Shown: positions 46,798 to 57,893, counted from the first letter of the stretch. The stretch: DNA of 64,000 nt from an uncultured Roseobacter sp. (GCF_947499265.1 NZ_CANMNK010000003.1:310001-374000), one strand, 5' to 3'. Made by a program: numbers and translations. The notes: generated by a model not told the origin, from the sequence alone.

Positions 46798-47730
46798 TTA
46801 AAGCGCCGCCTTGGCATAGGCGAGGCATCCCAGAAGCGCTGCCTCATCCTGTGTGATGACGGAAATTGCCACTGGCGGCAGCGTTGATTTCACCGTGGGC
46901 TGTGCGCTGACCGTCTGCACGAAGGTCTCGCGCGCCGGGCTGTCCAGCAGCGCGCGCACCACAGAACCCGCCAGAAAGATCCCCCCCGTGGGCATGTAAA
47001 GCAGGCGCAGGTCCTGCACCCATTCGCCAAGCATCTTGGCAAAGACCTCGCGGCTGGCCATGGCCTTTGCCTCCACGGCACCGGCCTGTTCCAAAACCAC
47101 GCGCGCGTCCAGCGCCTCCCCCGTGGCTTCTGTATGCAACCGGGATAGACCCGGCCCGGAAATCACGTCTTCGACGCAACGCACCCAGTCCGCGGGCCTG
47201 CCCAAAAACGCCTCCAGAGGACGGCGCATACGGCTTGGCAAACTGCCAAGGCCTGCTTCGGCCAGCAGACAGGTCACACCCCCATTGTGGGTCAGAACCG
47301 GGCTGACGTTGAACCCGGTACCGATCCCCACAACCAGGCGCTGCATCTGCGCTGCTGGCATGCTCTCGGCCTCCACAACGACACGCACACCGCCTTCATC
47401 CAAACTATCAAGAGCGTATCCTAAAGCTCCGAGGTCATTCATTAAACTGACTTGATGCGCACCGTGCGCTGACGCCAGCTCACGCGCATCAAATCGCCAG
47501 TTGCGATTGGTCAGGCGCGCCGTCACCCCGTTCCCGGGCCCCGCAACAGCAATTGTCAGGGCCTCGACGGTTGCGACCTTCACCTCTGCCAGATAGCTCG
47601 ACAATGCAGCGTCGAAACTGGCGTAATCATCGTTTTGAAAGCGACGGGTCAGGGCGGCATCAATGGCCCCGCCTCTGGCGCAGGCAAAGCGTACGTTCGT
47701 TCCTCCGACATCCGCCAGAATGAGTGCCAT
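46798..47730 (-). CDS. glk: Glucokinase
   Basis: A 310-aa member of the bacterial glucokinase (Glk) family: ILADVGGTNVRFA phosphate loop, LTNRNWRFD, LMNDLGALGYAL with the catalytic Asp, GIGTGFNVSP and a C-terminal GGIFLAGSVVRALL. It starts 12 bases after the xylA stop and closes the xylose operon. It phosphorylates glucose to glucose 6-phosphate, feeding the Entner-Doudoroff route. Its presence suggests the transporter may also take glucose. Confidence 0.92.
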   Translation of the reverse strand: MALILADVGGTNVRFACARGGAIDAALTRRFQNDDYASFDAALSSYLAEVKVATVEALTIAVAGPGNGVTARLTNRNWRFDARELASAHGAHQVSLMNDLGALGYALDSLDEGGVRVVVEAESMPAAQMQRLVVGIGTGFNVSPVLTHNGGVTCLLAEAGLGSLPSRMRRPLEAFLGRPADWVRCVEDVISGPGLSRLHTEATGEALDARVVLEQAGAVEAKAMASREVFAKMLGEWVQDLRLLYMPTGGIFLAGSVVRALLDSPARETFVQTVSAQPTVKSTLPPVAISVITQDEAALLGCLAYAKAAL

Positions 47731-47741
47731 TTTATGTGTCC

Positions 47742-49046
47742 TCAGACAAATCGACTGACGTAATTCTCAAGGATTTCCTGTTGCCCCGAGCGTGGCGCGG
47801 GATCGACCCCACCCCCGGCAACAGTTGCCTCGATCTCTTCCAGTGTAGCATTGGTGAGCCAGCCCTGTGCCGCACCAATTTCCCACTCTGCATACCGTGC
47901 GGTGCGGGCTGTTTCCAGACCGCCATCCTCCAGCATCGCGGCAGCGGCCTTGAACCCGCGGGCGCAGATGTCCATGGCGCCCACATGGGCGGCGATCAAA
48001 TCCTTGGGGTCGAGGCTTTGGCGGCGCAGCTTGGCGTCGAAGTTCGTCCCACCTGTCGTGAAGCCGCCCGCCTTGAGCACCTCGTAGTAGGCCAGCGCCA
48101 CCTCGGGCACGTTGTTGGGAAACTGGTCGGTATCCCAGCCGGATTGGTAGTCGTTGCGGTTCATGTCGATGGAGCCGAAGATGCCCAAGGCCGCCGCCAT
48201 CGCCAATTCATGCTCAAAACTGTGCCCGGCAAGAATGGCGTGCCCTTGTTCGATGTTCATCTGAACCTCACCCTCCAGACCGAATTCCTTGAGGAACCCG
48301 TAAACGGTGGCGACGTCATAGTCGTATTGGTGCTTGGTCGGTTCCTGCGGTTTGGGCTCGATCAGAATAGCGCCCTTGAAACCAATCTTGTGCTTGTAAT
48401 CGACAACCATCTGCAGGAAACGCCCGGCCTGCGCGCGTTCCCGTTTCAGATCAGTGTTGAGCAGCGTCTCATAGCCTTCGCGCCCCCCCCAGAGCACGTA
48501 GTTTTCGCCGCCCAGCTTGTGGGTCGCGTCCAGGCAGTTTTTCACCGTGGCCGCCGACCAGGCAAAGACCTCCGGGTCCGGGTTGGTGGCCGCACCGGAC
48601 ATGAACCGGCGGTGCGAAAACAGGTTCGCTGTCCCCCAAAGCAGCTTCGGCCCGCCTGCGTCCATCTTGGTGCCGATGTAATCGATGATCTCTTCGAAAT
48701 TGCGCTTGCTCTCGGCAAAACTGTCGCCTTCGGGTCGAATGTCGGCGTCATGCCAGCAGTAGTAGGGCTGACCCAGCAGCGCGAACATCTCAAAGGCAAC
48801 ATCGGCCTTAAGCCGGGCCAGATCCATCGTGTCCCCGAACCAGGGCCGCTCAAACGTCTGCCCACCGAAGGGATCCCCGCCCGGCCAGGCGAAGCTGTGC
48901 CACCAGGCCACGGCGAAACGCAGGTGATCTTCCATGCGCTTGCCCGCGACGATTTCATCGGCGTTATAGTGGCGAAAGGCCAGGTCATCCGCGGGCGCAT
49001 CGGGATTGTAGGAAACGGGCGAGATGCCTGCGAAGAAGTCGGTCAT
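47742..49046 (-). CDS. xylA: Xylose isomerase
   Basis: A 434-aa class II-size xylose isomerase: [33 protein letters not shown] with the catalytic His, [17 protein letters not shown] with metal-binding Glu, and [18 protein letters not shown]. The EQGH replaces the more usual E(A/V)NH. It converts xylose to xylulose. The start overlaps the xylB stop by four bases. Confidence 0.96.
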   Translation of the reverse strand: MTDFFAGISPVSYNPDAPADDLAFRHYNADEIVAGKRMEDHLRFAVAWWHSFAWPGGDPFGGQTFERPWFGDTMDLARLKADVAFEMFALLGQPYYCWHDADIRPEGDSFAESKRNFEEIIDYIGTKMDAGGPKLLWGTANLFSHRRFMSGAATNPDPEVFAWSAATVKNCLDATHKLGGENYVLWGGREGYETLLNTDLKRERAQAGRFLQMVVDYKHKIGFKGAILIEPKPQEPTKHQYDYDVATVYGFLKEFGLEGEVQMNIEQGHAILAGHSFEHELAMAAALGIFGSIDMNRNDYQSGWDTDQFPNNVPEVALAYYEVLKAGGFTTGGTNFDAKLRRQSLDPKDLIAAHVGAMDICARGFKAAAAMLEDGGLETARTARYAEWEIGAAQGWLTNATLEEIEATVAGGGVDPAPRSGQQEILENYVSRFV

Positions 49047-50482
49047 AGGGCCTCCTTAAGGGCGGAATACGCCGCGCGGTACTGCGCGTGGCGGGTCGTG
49101 AATGCATCGGTCAGCGCAGGATCGGGCGCGATGGTACGTGCCGTTGCCGGAGGGGTGGCGCCTTCGGCCCCTGCCCCCAGCACTGCCATCTGGGCCAGAC
49201 GCGCCGACCCAAAGGCCCCGCCGAAATCGCCAGCCGCAGGCACATCGATCGGCATGTCCAACACCGTGGCCAGAAGGCTCAGCCAATAGTCGGATCGGCT
49301 GCCGCCGCCGACGGCCACAAGGCTGTCAATCCGGGTGCCAGTGCTGCGCAGGGCATCATAGCAATCCTTAAACGCAAAGCTGACGCCCTCCAGCACCGCA
49401 AGGGTGCCTGCGGTTTTATCCGTTGCGTGGCTGAGTCCCAGAAACGCGCCGCGGGCGCTGGCATCGTTGTGGGGCGTCCGTTCGCCCCCAAGGTAGGGCA
49501 GGAAAAGCGTTTCGGACGGCGCTTGCAGAGCGCCGAGATCGGCGGTCAGGCTGCCCGCGTCGGATCCGACGAGCGCCGCATACCAGTTGAGCGCATCGGT
49601 GCAGGCGAGAATGACCCCCATCTGATGCCAAGTGTCGGGCACCGCGTGGCAGAAGGTGTGCACCGCAGAGGGCGCATCCGGTTGATAGGCCTCACTGGAG
49701 GCAAAAAGCACGCCGGAGGTGCCCAGCGACACAAAAGCCTGCCCCGGTTTCACAACGCCCATGCCAACGGCTGCCGCTGCGTTGTCACCGGCCCCCCCCG
49801 CAATGATCACGCCTTCCGGCAATCCCCAACGGGCGGAGAGCGCCGCACGCAGCGTGCCCGAAGGTTCGGACCCTTCGACAAGGCGCGGCATATGCTCACG
49901 GGTCAGTCCGGAGGCGGCCAGAAGCGTATCCGACCAGTCGCGTTTGCCGGTCTCCAGCCAGCTTGTCCCTGCCGCATCCGACATTTCCGACACCGCGTCA
50001 CCGGTCAACCAGAGGCGCAGATAATCCTTGGGCAGTAACACTTTACGGGTTTTTGCAAAAATATCGGGTTCATGCACCCGCACCCAATCCACCTTGGGGG
50101 CTGTGAAGCCGGGGAACACGATGTTGCCGGTGATCGCGCGCCACTGGGGATCGCCGTCAAAGGCCGCCGCCTCCGCATGGCTGCGCGTATCGTTCCAGAG
50201 CATGCAGGGCCGCAATACCTCATCAGAGGCATCCAGCAGCGTTGCCCCATGCATGTGACCGCTGAGGCCGATGCCGCGCACCGCGCTCAGATCATGCTGC
50301 GCGGCCACCGCCGTCATCACGGTTTCCGCCGCCGCGAGCCAGTCAGCCGGGTTCTGCTCCGACCAGCCGCTCTGCGGACGCTGCACCGTCAAGGGCGCCG
50401 TCGCCTCGCCCAACAGGTGCTGATCCTCATCAATCAGCACCGCCTTCAGGCCGGAGGTCCCCAGATCAAGCCCCAGATACAT
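49043..50482 (-). CDS. xylB: Xylulokinase
   Basis: A 479-aa FGGY kinase: [18 protein letters not shown] phosphate loop, [25 protein letters not shown] with the catalytic Asp, [16 protein letters not shown] and [16 protein letters not shown]. It phosphorylates xylulose. It starts four bases after the xylG stop and overlaps xylA. Confidence 0.96.
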   Translation of the reverse strand: MYLGLDLGTSGLKAVLIDEDQHLLGEATAPLTVQRPQSGWSEQNPADWLAAAETVMTAVAAQHDLSAVRGIGLSGHMHGATLLDASDEVLRPCMLWNDTRSHAEAAAFDGDPQWRAITGNIVFPGFTAPKVDWVRVHEPDIFAKTRKVLLPKDYLRLWLTGDAVSEMSDAAGTSWLETGKRDWSDTLLAASGLTREHMPRLVEGSEPSGTLRAALSARWGLPEGVIIAGGAGDNAAAAVGMGVVKPGQAFVSLGTSGVLFASSEAYQPDAPSAVHTFCHAVPDTWHQMGVILACTDALNWYAALVGSDAGSLTADLGALQAPSETLFLPYLGGERTPHNDASARGAFLGLSHATDKTAGTLAVLEGVSFAFKDCYDALRSTGTRIDSLVAVGGGSRSDYWLSLLATVLDMPIDVPAAGDFGGAFGSARLAQMAVLGAGAEGATPPATARTIAPDPALTDAFTTRHAQYRAAYSALKEAL

Positions 50483-50486
50483 CGCC

Positions 50487-51233
50487 TTACGCCGCCTGAT
50501 CCGGTTTCTTGCCCATGATGATCATGCTGAGGATGTCGTCTTCGGTCACATCCTCAACCCGCTCCGTTCCGATCAACTGGCCGTTTTTCATCACTGACAC
50601 ACGGTCGCACAATTCCAGCATTTCGCGGGTATCATGGCTGATCAGGAAAATGCCCAACCCCTGTTTCTTCAGTTCTTGAATAAGTTCGGCCACCATCTGC
50701 GTCTCGTGCACACCAAGAGCCGCGGTGGGTTCATCCATGATCAGGATCTTGGCGTTGAAATAGACCGCGCGGGCGATGGCCACCGATTGGCGCTGACCGC
50801 CGGACAAGGCCGATACCGGCTCCTTGAGCTTCTTGAAGTTGGGGTTAAGCCGCGCCATGATCTTGCGCGTCTCCGCTTCCATCCGGTCGTCATCCACGAA
50901 CCCCATCCAATTGGTCAGTTCCCGCCCCAGAAAGAGGTTCGAGGCGGCATCGAGGTTGTCTGCCAGCGCCAGTGTCTGGTAGATCGTCTCGATGTTGTAG
51001 CGGCGGGCATCGCGCGGGCTGGTGATATTGGCCTTCTGCCCTTCGACGTAAATCTCGCCGCCATCGGCCTTGTAGGCGCCCGACAAGATCTTGATCAGCG
51101 TGGATTTTCCGGCCCCGTTGTGACCAAGAAGGCCCACAACTTCGCCGGGGTTCACGTGGATCGAAACGCCGTCCACCGCTCGCACACCGCCAAAAGAAAT
51201 CGAGATGTCGCGCATTTCGCATAAAGGTGCCAT
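50487..51233 (-). CDS. xylG: Sugar (xylose) ABC transporter ATP-binding protein, single-domain
   Basis: A 248-aa ATPase: Walker [17 protein letters not shown], signature [17 protein letters not shown] and Walker [13 protein letters not shown]. It has only one ABC domain, whereas the enterobacterial XylG/MglA type has two in about 500 aa; a homodimer would then be needed. Its start overlaps the permease stop by one base (TGATG). Confidence 0.92.
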   Translation of the reverse strand: MAPLCEMRDISISFGGVRAVDGVSIHVNPGEVVGLLGHNGAGKSTLIKILSGAYKADGGEIYVEGQKANITSPRDARRYNIETIYQTLALADNLDAASNLFLGRELTNWMGFVDDDRMEAETRKIMARLNPNFKKLKEPVSALSGGQRQSVAIARAVYFNAKILIMDEPTAALGVHETQMVAELIQELKKQGLGIFLISHDTREMLELCDRVSVMKNGQLIGTERVEDVTEDDILSMIIMGKKPDQAA

Positions 51234-52522
51234 CAGCGGCCTCCAGTCTTTTTACGGTAGATCGTGTCGATCAGGACGGCGGCGACCAGAACCGTGCCCA
51301 CCACGATGTTCTGCAGCGGTGCGTCGACGCCGACCATCGCCATGCCCGATTGCAACGATTGCATGATCAGGGCGCCCAGGATGGCACCATAGATCGTCCC
51401 AATGCCCCCGGCCAGCGCGGTACCCCCGATGACGGCGGCGGCGATGACGCGCAATTCGTCCAGCGTGCCGATGTCGTTAGAGTGGTTGGTCAGACGCGCC
51501 GAGGCCACGACCGCCGAGATGGCGCAGAGCGCGCCCATCAGGGCGAAGACCTTCACCGTCAGCATCCGCGTGTTGATGCCCGAAAGCTCCGCCGCGTCCG
51601 GATTGCCACCGGTGGCAAAGATATAGCGGCCAAGTCGTGTGCGCTGCGCAATCAGTGTCATGACCACAGCAACCGCGATGAGCAACAGCACCGAGATCGG
51701 CAGGCCATATGAGGCAGTGAAGCCCTCGGGCATGACCTCGCCGCGCGCCTCGAACATGCGTTCCAGCCGCCGGGACGGGATTTCATAGGCGTTGAGAATG
51801 GCAATAAAGCCTAGAATGCCCACAGCGATGATGCCGCCGATTGTGGTCTCAGCCCAGGCGGGTTTTACCGGAAAGCCATGCGCAAGTTTGGCGCGGCGCG
51901 CGGACCACAGCGCATAAAGCGCCCAGATGACCGCCAGCACGCCGAAGATCCAGCTCCAGGTCTCCCCAAGCGTGCCGTTGATGCCACCGAATTTCATGAA
52001 GGTCGTGTCGAGCGGGCCAATGGTCTGGCCGCTGGTCTGATACCACGCCACGTTGCGCCAGACGAGCAGGCCCCCAAGGGTCACGATAAAGGCCGGGATC
52101 GCCAGATAGCCGACCAGCCAGCCCTGAAACGCGCCGATGAGTGTGCCCACCGCAAGCCCCGCGATGATCGTGATCCAGGGCGTCAGCGGATGACCCAGGC
52201 CGAGACCAAAGAGGTCGGGCAGGTAACGCGTCTGCAGCATCGCCATGAAGGCAGAGCATGTCGCAAGCAACGCGCCCACGGCCAGATCGATGTGGCGCGT
52301 CACGATGACGAACACCATGCCGGTTGCCATGATCGCCACGCTCACCGTCTGGATTGTCAGGTTGAAAATGTTGCGCGGCGTCAGGAAACGCCCGTCAGTC
52401 AACACGTTGAAACAAATACAGATCACCAGAAACGCGCCGATCATGCCCAAAAGCCGGGTATCAACCTCCAGCGCCTGAAAGCCGGTGCGTTTTGTATTTT
52501 GCGGGGCGGGCACATCCGTCAT
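51233..52522 (-). CDS. xylH: Sugar (xylose) ABC transporter permease
   Basis: A 429-aa permease of the BPD_transp_2/RbsC-XylH group, with about 12 hydrophobic spans. Seen are [59 protein letters not shown] and [22 protein letters not shown]. Length fits XylH (longer than RbsC). It lies 111 bases after xylF, with a stem-loop in the gap. Confidence 0.94.
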   Translation of the reverse strand: MTDVPAPQNTKRTGFQALEVDTRLLGMIGAFLVICICFNVLTDGRFLTPRNIFNLTIQTVSVAIMATGMVFVIVTRHIDLAVGALLATCSAFMAMLQTRYLPDLFGLGLGHPLTPWITIIAGLAVGTLIGAFQGWLVGYLAIPAFIVTLGGLLVWRNVAWYQTSGQTIGPLDTTFMKFGGINGTLGETWSWIFGVLAVIWALYALWSARRAKLAHGFPVKPAWAETTIGGIIAVGILGFIAILNAYEIPSRRLERMFEARGEVMPEGFTASYGLPISVLLLIAVAVVMTLIAQRTRLGRYIFATGGNPDAAELSGINTRMLTVKVFALMGALCAISAVVASARLTNHSNDIGTLDELRVIAAAVIGGTALAGGIGTIYGAILGALIMQSLQSGMAMVGVDAPLQNIVVGTVLVAAVLIDTIYRKKTGGR

Positions 52523-52592
52523 GGAGTTTGCTCCTGCGAAAAAGACAAAAGGACTGGGTCCGCGCCGTAGCGCAAACGCAGATTTGAGATGT

Positions 52593-52620
52593 GCGGGCCC
52601 CTCAGAGGTGAAGGGCCCGC
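52593..52620 (-). promoter_or_regulatory. Intercistronic stem-loop after xylF
   Basis: GCGGGCCC and GGGCCCGC (perfect 8 bp, with further partial pairing) flank a 12-base loop, 14 bases after the xylF stop. No T-run follows. It matches the stem-loops after other binding-protein genes in the window. Confidence 0.6.
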
Positions 52621-52633
52621 CAGTTTCGGGAGA

Positions 52634-53659
52634 TTAGTTACAAGGTGCCGGGCCGCCGGAGACGCCCTGGCAAAGTGCTTCCTGTGTGATCCAGCCCGCG
52701 TCCACAACGGCGGATAGGTTTGCCGAGGTGACAGGCACAGGTGCCAGGAACCGCGCGGTCATCTTGGTGCCACCGGGGGATGTCCATTCCTGAGCGTCGC
52801 CCACTGCGGTCATTTCGGTGCCACCGGCCAGTTCAACCGCAATCTCGGCTGCGGCTTTGCCCAGCTCACGCGCGTCTTTCCAGACCGATACGGTCTGCGT
52901 ACCCTTGGCAACGCGGTTCAGCGCGGCGTGATCGCCGTCCTGACCGGAGACCGGGATGCCTTCCATGCCCTGCGCCGTCAGCGCCGCAACAACGCCACCG
53001 GCGGTACCGTCATTGGAGGCCACAACCGCATCGACCTTGTTGTCATTCGCGGTTAGGATCTGCTCCATGTTGCGCTGCGCATTCGCAGGCAACCAGCCGT
53101 CAGTGTAGGCCTCCGCCACGATGGTGATCTTGCCCGCATCGATGGCTTCCTGCAGCACTTCCTGCTGACCGCCCCGCAGGAAATCCGCGTTCGGGTCGGT
53201 GGGCGAGCCCTTGATCATCACATAATTGCCTTCAGGCAGGGCGTCGAACACCGCACGGGCTTGCATGCGGCCCACTTCGACATTGTCGAAGGTCAGATAG
53301 AAAGCGCGGGGGTCTTCGATCAGACGGTCATAGCCGACAACCGGAATGCCCTCGTCTGCTGCGGCTTGCACGGCGGGGCCAATGGCAGCGCTGTCCTGTG
53401 CGAGGATGATCAAGGCATCGACACCCTGTGCGATCAGGCTTTCCACGTCTGACAGCTGCTTGGCCGAGGAGCTTTGCGCGTCAGCGGAAACATATGTGGC
53501 ACCAGCAGCGTCGAGCGCGGCTTTGATGGCGGCTTCGTCTGTCTTCCAACGCTCTTCCTGGAAGTTCGACCAGCTGACGCCAACCGTCAGGCCTTCCGCC
53601 AGTGCTGTTGTGGACAGGGCCGCCGACAAAACGGCTCCCATAAGTGCGATCTTCTTCAT
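52634..53659 (-). CDS. xylF: D-xylose ABC transporter substrate-binding protein
   Basis: A 341-aa periplasmic binding protein with signal peptide [21 protein letters not shown]. The mature part matches Xyl[59 protein letters not shown] (split), [16 protein letters not shown] and [15 protein letters not shown]. The ATG at 53659 follows GGGAGG by five bases. It is first in the operon and diverges from the ROK repressor gene. Confidence 0.95.
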   Translation of the reverse strand: MKKIALMGAVLSAALSTTALAEGLTVGVSWSNFQEERWKTDEAAIKAALDAAGATYVSADAQSSSAKQLSDVESLIAQGVDALIILAQDSAAIGPAVQAAADEGIPVVGYDRLIEDPRAFYLTFDNVEVGRMQARAVFDALPEGNYVMIKGSPTDPNADFLRGGQQEVLQEAIDAGKITIVAEAYTDGWLPANAQRNMEQILTANDNKVDAVVASNDGTAGGVVAALTAQGMEGIPVSGQDGDHAALNRVAKGTQTVSVWKDARELGKAAAEIAVELAGGTEMTAVGDAQEWTSPGGTKMTARFLAPVPVTSANLSAVVDAGWITQEALCQGVSGGPAPCN

Positions 53660-53812
53660 GATATCCTCCCAAAGGACAGTTCTGTTGACTGTTGATGCCG
53701 ATAGTTTCTGCGGCACGTTCAAAAGGATTGACTGTTTTAATTCAGCTGTCAAAATAAATTTATGCATATTGAGCCAAAATATCAGGCGAACGCCGATAAT
53801 TGCGTGGAATTT

Positions 53813-53841
53813 TTGATGAATTCGACGTTTTTCGATATATT
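53813..53841 (+). promoter_or_regulatory. Promoter of the ROK repressor gene
   Basis: TTGATG (53813-53818), 17 bases, TATATT (53836-53841). Transcription would start near 53848, leaving a leader of only about 13 bases and no clear ribosome binding site. The rest of the 201-bp spacer also has a TTGACA on the minus strand (complement of 53747-53752), a possible xylF -35 without a good -10. Confidence 0.45.
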
Positions 53842-53860
53842 ATTTTTGGATGCTGAATAA

Positions 53861-55120
53861 ATGAATGTCGAAATTTCCCAATCGGAGAGCGAAGCAAATC
53901 CCGCAGGATGCGGACCGATTCGCCCGGAATCGGAGGCGATTGGCAGCAGTTTGCGGCACCGCGTATTTGATTCCGTGCGCTCTGCCGGGCAAATCTCGCG
54001 CATTGATCTGGCCAAGCAATTGCGGGTCAGTCCGGCATCGATCACGGCCCTGGTGGGTGAATTGCTGGACCTCGGCCTGCTTCGGGAAAGCAGCGACACA
54101 ACCCGCATGTCCACTCGGGGCCGCCCCCCCGTCGCACTTTCGGTACAACCGGATGCCGGTTACGTGGTCGGGATCAAGCTGGCGCGCGCGCAGCATACCG
54201 CGCTGCTGGTGGATGCGGCGGGGCGGCCGCTCGCCCAGGCCAGCCTCGCCTGCGCCCAACGCCGCCGCTCTTTGGCGCAGACGCTGGAAGAGACCGGTCA
54301 GGTTCTGGATGCGCTCCTGAAAGAAGCGGGCCTGGCCCGGGCCGATATCGCCTGCATCGGATTGGGTATGCCGGGCATGATCGATCATGCCACGGGCCAG
54401 ATGGTCTGGTCGCCGCTGCTGACCGAGCGGGATCGCCCCCTGCGACAACTGGCCGAAGATGCCTTTGGCGTGCCAGTCGCCGTCGACAATGACGCCAATC
54501 TGGTCACGCTCGCGGAGCTTTGGTTTGGCAAGGGCCGCGCCATGGCCGATTTTGCGGTTGTGACGATCGAACAGGGCGTGGGTATGGGGCTGGTCATCAA
54601 CCACCGGCTCTACCGTGGCGCGGGATCTTTGGGCATGGAACTGGGCCATACCAAGGTGCAGATGGACGGCGCGCTCTGCCAATGCGGACAACGTGGCTGT
54701 CTGGAGGCTTATATTGCCGACTATGCGCTGGTGCGCGAAGCCTCCACGGCGCTGGACCCCTCGCATGTCGACGTCGCCGCCCCCGACGTGATGCTGCAGC
54801 AGCTTTATGAGCAGGCCAAGGCCGGCAATGAGGCGGCGCGTGTTATTTTCCGCCGGGCCGGGCGATTTCTGGCACTGGGGCTGGCCAATGTGGTGAACCT
54901 CTTTGATCCGCCGCTGATCATTCTGTCGGGCGAGCGGATGCAATATGACTACCTCTACGCCGATGATGTGCTGCGCGAGATGCACGCGCTGGCGCTGAAC
55001 CGGGATGCCGCGCCACAAAAGGTCGAAACCCACGCCTGGGGCGATCTGATGTGGGCGCATGGCGCCGCGGCCCTGGCCTTATCCGAAATCGCGGATGCCA
55101 TGGCGGAGGGGCGTGGATGA
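53861..55120 (+). CDS. xylR: ROK-family transcriptional repressor (XylR-like)
   Basis: A 419-aa regulator. Residues about 30-95 form a MarR-like winged helix (ISRIDLAKQLRVSPASITALV). The ROK sugar-kinase-like domain follows with GLGMPGMIDHATG, DNDANLVTLAELWFGKG and zinc motif CQCGQRGCLEAYI. XylR/NagC-type ROK repressors bind divergent operators and release on sugar. It diverges from xylF and should repress the xylose operon. There is no strong ribosome site before the ATG. Its stop overlaps the next start (ATGA). Confidence 0.92.
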   Translation: MNVEISQSESEANPAGCGPIRPESEAIGSSLRHRVFDSVRSAGQISRIDLAKQLRVSPASITALVGELLDLGLLRESSDTTRMSTRGRPPVALSVQPDAGYVVGIKLARAQHTALLVDAAGRPLAQASLACAQRRRSLAQTLEETGQVLDALLKEAGLARADIACIGLGMPGMIDHATGQMVWSPLLTERDRPLRQLAEDAFGVPVAVDNDANLVTLAELWFGKGRAMADFAVVTIEQGVGMGLVINHRLYRGAGSLGMELGHTKVQMDGALCQCGQRGCLEAYIADYALVREASTALDPSHVDVAAPDVMLQQLYEQAKAGNEAARVIFRRAGRFLALGLANVVNLFDPPLIILSGERMQYDYLYADDVLREMHALALNRDAAPQKVETHAWGDLMWAHGAAALALSEIADAMAEGRG

Positions 55121-56589
55121 GGGCGCTTGCACTTTGTCTCATCACGCAGACCGCGCAGGCCGATGTTGTTTTTGAGGACCTCTCCGCCCATCTGCCGGAT
55201 CACAGCTACACCGGCGGGTGGGAGCATTTCGTGGGCGGTGGCGTTGCCGTCTTTGACTGCAATGGAGACGCCCTGCCCGACATTCTGGCCGCCGGTGGCA
55301 CGACCCCGGCCAAGCTGATGATCAACCGGGGCGACATGCAGTTTATTCCCGCCGCCCTGCCCGTTTTTACCGGCACCACCGGGGCCTATCCGCTGGATGT
55401 CGATGGCGATGGCCATCTGGATGTGATGCTCTTGCGGGTCGGGGAAAACCAACTGTTGCGCGGCGATGGCGCTTGTGGGTTCAGCCCGGCAAACGCGCTC
55501 TGGGGCTTTGACGGTGGGAATGCCTGGTCCACAGCATTCTCCGCCACATGGGATACGTCTGGGCCTGTTCTGGCGGTCGGAAACTATGTGGACCGGACCG
55601 ATCCGGAAGGCCCCTTCGAAGCCTGTGATGACAACACCCTGCACCGCTGGGCCAGCGACCGTTTCGACGCAACCCCCCTGTCACCGGGCTACTGCGCCCT
55701 GTCGATGCTCTTTGCCCGCGATGCCAGCGGCACCAAACGGCTGCGGATTTCAAACGACCGGCATTACTACGTCAGCAATGGTGCGGAGCAGATGTACGAC
55801 CTGGGTCTCTCCCGGTTTCTCGGCCCGGAGGATGGGTGGGAAACGGTTCGCCTCTGGGGCATGGGCATCGCCAGTCGTGACATCACGGGCGATGGCCGGG
55901 CGGAAGTCATGCTGACCTCCATGGGGGATCAGCTGATGCAAATGGCTGGCGCGGATGGGCTCTATACCCCCGCGCCTTTTGCCTTGGGCACCTACGCGCA
56001 GCGCCCGCATCTGGGTGACGATGGCCGCCCCTCCACCGGGTGGCACGCGGAATTTGGCGATGTGAACAACGATGGGCGCCCGGATCTGTTCATCGCCAAG
56101 GGCAATGTAGATCAGATGCCGGGCCTCGCGATGGAAGATCCCAACACCCTGTTGGTTCAACAAACGGATGGCAGTTTTGCCGAACGCTCCATCACGGCGG
56201 GCGTTGCCACGGTAGACCGCTCGCGCGGCGCAGCCCTGGCGGATCTGGATGGCGACGGGCGGCTCGATCTGGTGGTGATGAACCGGCGCGCACCCATCGA
56301 GCTTTATCGCAATGTCACAGCGGACAGCGGCTCCTGGCTGGCCATTGACCTGGCGATGCCCGGTGCAAACACCCGCGCCATTGGTGCCTTGGTCGAGGTC
56401 ACCACTGGTGATCTCACCCAAATACAGGAACGCACGGTCGGGGGCGGACACGCAGGCGGTCACTCAGGACCTCTTCACTTCGGGCTGGGGAATGCGCGGA
56501 GGGCAAGCGTGACCGTCACTTGGCCCGATGGGCGGGTGACCGCGCATCCTGATCTTGAGACCGATCAGCGCCTGACGCTCACGCCTTAA
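55117..56589 (+). CDS. CRTAC1-family secreted repeat protein (FG-GAP/VCBS and UnbV/ASPIC)
   Basis: A 490-aa protein with a short signal peptide (MRALALCLITQTAQA). The mature chain has integrin-like calcium repeats: VFDCNGDALPDILAAGG, DVDGDGHLDVML, DITGDGRAEVMLTSMG, DVNNDGRPDLFIAKGN and DLDGDGRLDLVVMNR. A C-terminal UnbV/ASPIC domain follows (GALVEVTTGD, GGGHAGGHSGPLHFGLGNA). It is periplasmic or extracellular, of unknown function. It is translationally coupled to xylR, and its 3' end overlaps the convergent peroxidase gene by four bases. CRTAC1 proteins are often found next to dihaem peroxidases. Confidence 0.9.
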   Translation: MRALALCLITQTAQADVVFEDLSAHLPDHSYTGGWEHFVGGGVAVFDCNGDALPDILAAGGTTPAKLMINRGDMQFIPAALPVFTGTTGAYPLDVDGDGHLDVMLLRVGENQLLRGDGACGFSPANALWGFDGGNAWSTAFSATWDTSGPVLAVGNYVDRTDPEGPFEACDDNTLHRWASDRFDATPLSPGYCALSMLFARDASGTKRLRISNDRHYYVSNGAEQMYDLGLSRFLGPEDGWETVRLWGMGIASRDITGDGRAEVMLTSMGDQLMQMAGADGLYTPAPFALGTYAQRPHLGDDGRPSTGWHAEFGDVNNDGRPDLFIAKGNVDQMPGLAMEDPNTLLVQQTDGSFAERSITAGVATVDRSRGAALADLDGDGRLDLVVMNRRAPIELYRNVTADSGSWLAIDLAMPGANTRAIGALVEVTTGDLTQIQERTVGGGHAGGHSGPLHFGLGNARRASVTVTWPDGRVTAHPDLETDQRLTLTP

Positions 56590-57893
56590 CGATCGACGGG
56601 CAACCCGCTTGGCACCGCATCGGGCACCCCAAGCCTGCCCTTCAACGCCACCGGGTCGCTCAAACTGCTTAGAAACGCAACCAAAGCATCGACGTCCGCC
56701 TCCCTGAGCGACACCGGTGCCATCGTGATAGCCGCACGCAGGGCCGCTTGCTCTGCCGGATCGTTGATATGCCGCCAATCGTCCACCCCCGGCATCTCCG
56801 CAAGCGCAACACGCGCCGGATCGAACCGATCCAAGGCCGCGGCGGGATCCGCGTGATCGGCGATGAAACGCGCCAGATCCGCATGGCTGCCGGTGTGACC
56901 ATAGGGGCCAGTTTCAGTGACATTGCGCAAGGAGGGAGTGCGAAAGGCATAGGCATCCTCGGCACGGCCCGTCACCCGCATCCTGCCGGTATCGCGCGCG
57001 TGGCTTTCGAACCGCGCGGCTTTGCCCGGCCCGAATTGCGGCACGCCCATGGCATGAAAACCGTGATCCGTCTGAAAGGCACCGGCATGACAGACGCTAC
57101 AGCCAGCCGCGCCGTAAAAGAGGTCCATCCCACGGCCCGCATCCGCAGGCAGCGTCGCTTGCCCGCGCAGATAGGCGTCAAAAGGGCTGGTGTCGGAACG
57201 CCACTCAAAGGCGACAAAAGCGGCAATGGCATCCGAGATATCCGTGAAGCTCAGCGTCTGTCCATCTGGAAAGGCTTCGGCAATCAGCGGCGCGTATCCC
57301 GGCGTCCCGGAGACCCGCGTACTGAGCTTTGCCCAGGCGCCCTCCGGTCCGGTGATGCGCCCTTGCCGGACCGCCTGACTGATGTCGTTTTCACTGTAAT
57401 GCCCAGCCATTTCATCGGCGCTGAGCACGGGAAACATCGTCTGGGCCGAGAGCAGATTGGCAAAACCCTGGGTCATCTCGGCCCCCATGGGTGTGCGCAA
57501 ACCGCCGGGCTTGGTGGCGTCAACCTCGATCCGCCCGTCATGAAACATGACCGTAAACTCATGTGCCCCAAGATTGAACAACGCAGGCGCATTGCGCGGG
57601 ATGCGTTGTTCCGGCGTGTTTTCGGCCCCTGCGTGCCGTTCGGGCCCCAATCCGACACCACCCTCACCGATGGAAAGCGCCACACCATCGGCGGTGGCGA
57701 ATTTGGGGTGGTGGCAGGTGGCGCAGGAGATGTTGCGGTTCCCCGACAGGATCGGGTCGTAAAACAGCATCTGCCCCAGTCGCACCTGCGCCATGTCCAG
57801 CGGTACATAATCGGCGTCCGTGACAGGAGCGGGCATCTCGGCCCCGACCGCAGATCCCAATAGAACCGCCGTTAAGATGTTCAATATCTGCAT
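56586..57893 (-). CDS. Dihaem cytochrome c peroxidase/MauG-family protein
   Basis: A 435-aa periplasmic protein with signal peptide MQILNILTAVLLGSAVGA. Two haem motifs: CATCH (Cys57, Cys60, His61) and CSVCH near residue 270. Also family segments RLGQMLFYDPILSGNRNISC, RNAPALFNLG, FRTPSLRNVTETGPYGHTGSH and VDALVAFLSSL. Members reduce peroxide or make post-translational oxidations (MauG). The ATG at 57893 overlaps the glutamine-synthetase-like stop by one base. It is the third gene of a run with that ligase and a Rieske oxygenase. Confidence 0.9.
   Translation of the reverse strand: MQILNILTAVLLGSAVGAEMPAPVTDADYVPLDMAQVRLGQMLFYDPILSGNRNISCATCHHPKFATADGVALSIGEGGVGLGPERHAGAENTPEQRIPRNAPALFNLGAHEFTVMFHDGRIEVDATKPGGLRTPMGAEMTQGFANLLSAQTMFPVLSADEMAGHYSENDISQAVRQGRITGPEGAWAKLSTRVSGTPGYAPLIAEAFPDGQTLSFTDISDAIAAFVAFEWRSDTSPFDAYLRGQATLPADAGRGMDLFYGAAGCSVCHAGAFQTDHGFHAMGVPQFGPGKAARFESHARDTGRMRVTGRAEDAYAFRTPSLRNVTETGPYGHTGSHADLARFIADHADPAAALDRFDPARVALAEMPGVDDWRHINDPAEQAALRAAITMAPVSLREADVDALVAFLSSLSDPVALKGRLGVPDAVPSGLPVDR

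Noticed and set aside
53840-55060. Open frame of 406 codons antisense to the ROK repressor
   Set aside because: No recognisable domain, and the plus-strand gene has helix-turn-helix and ROK motifs.
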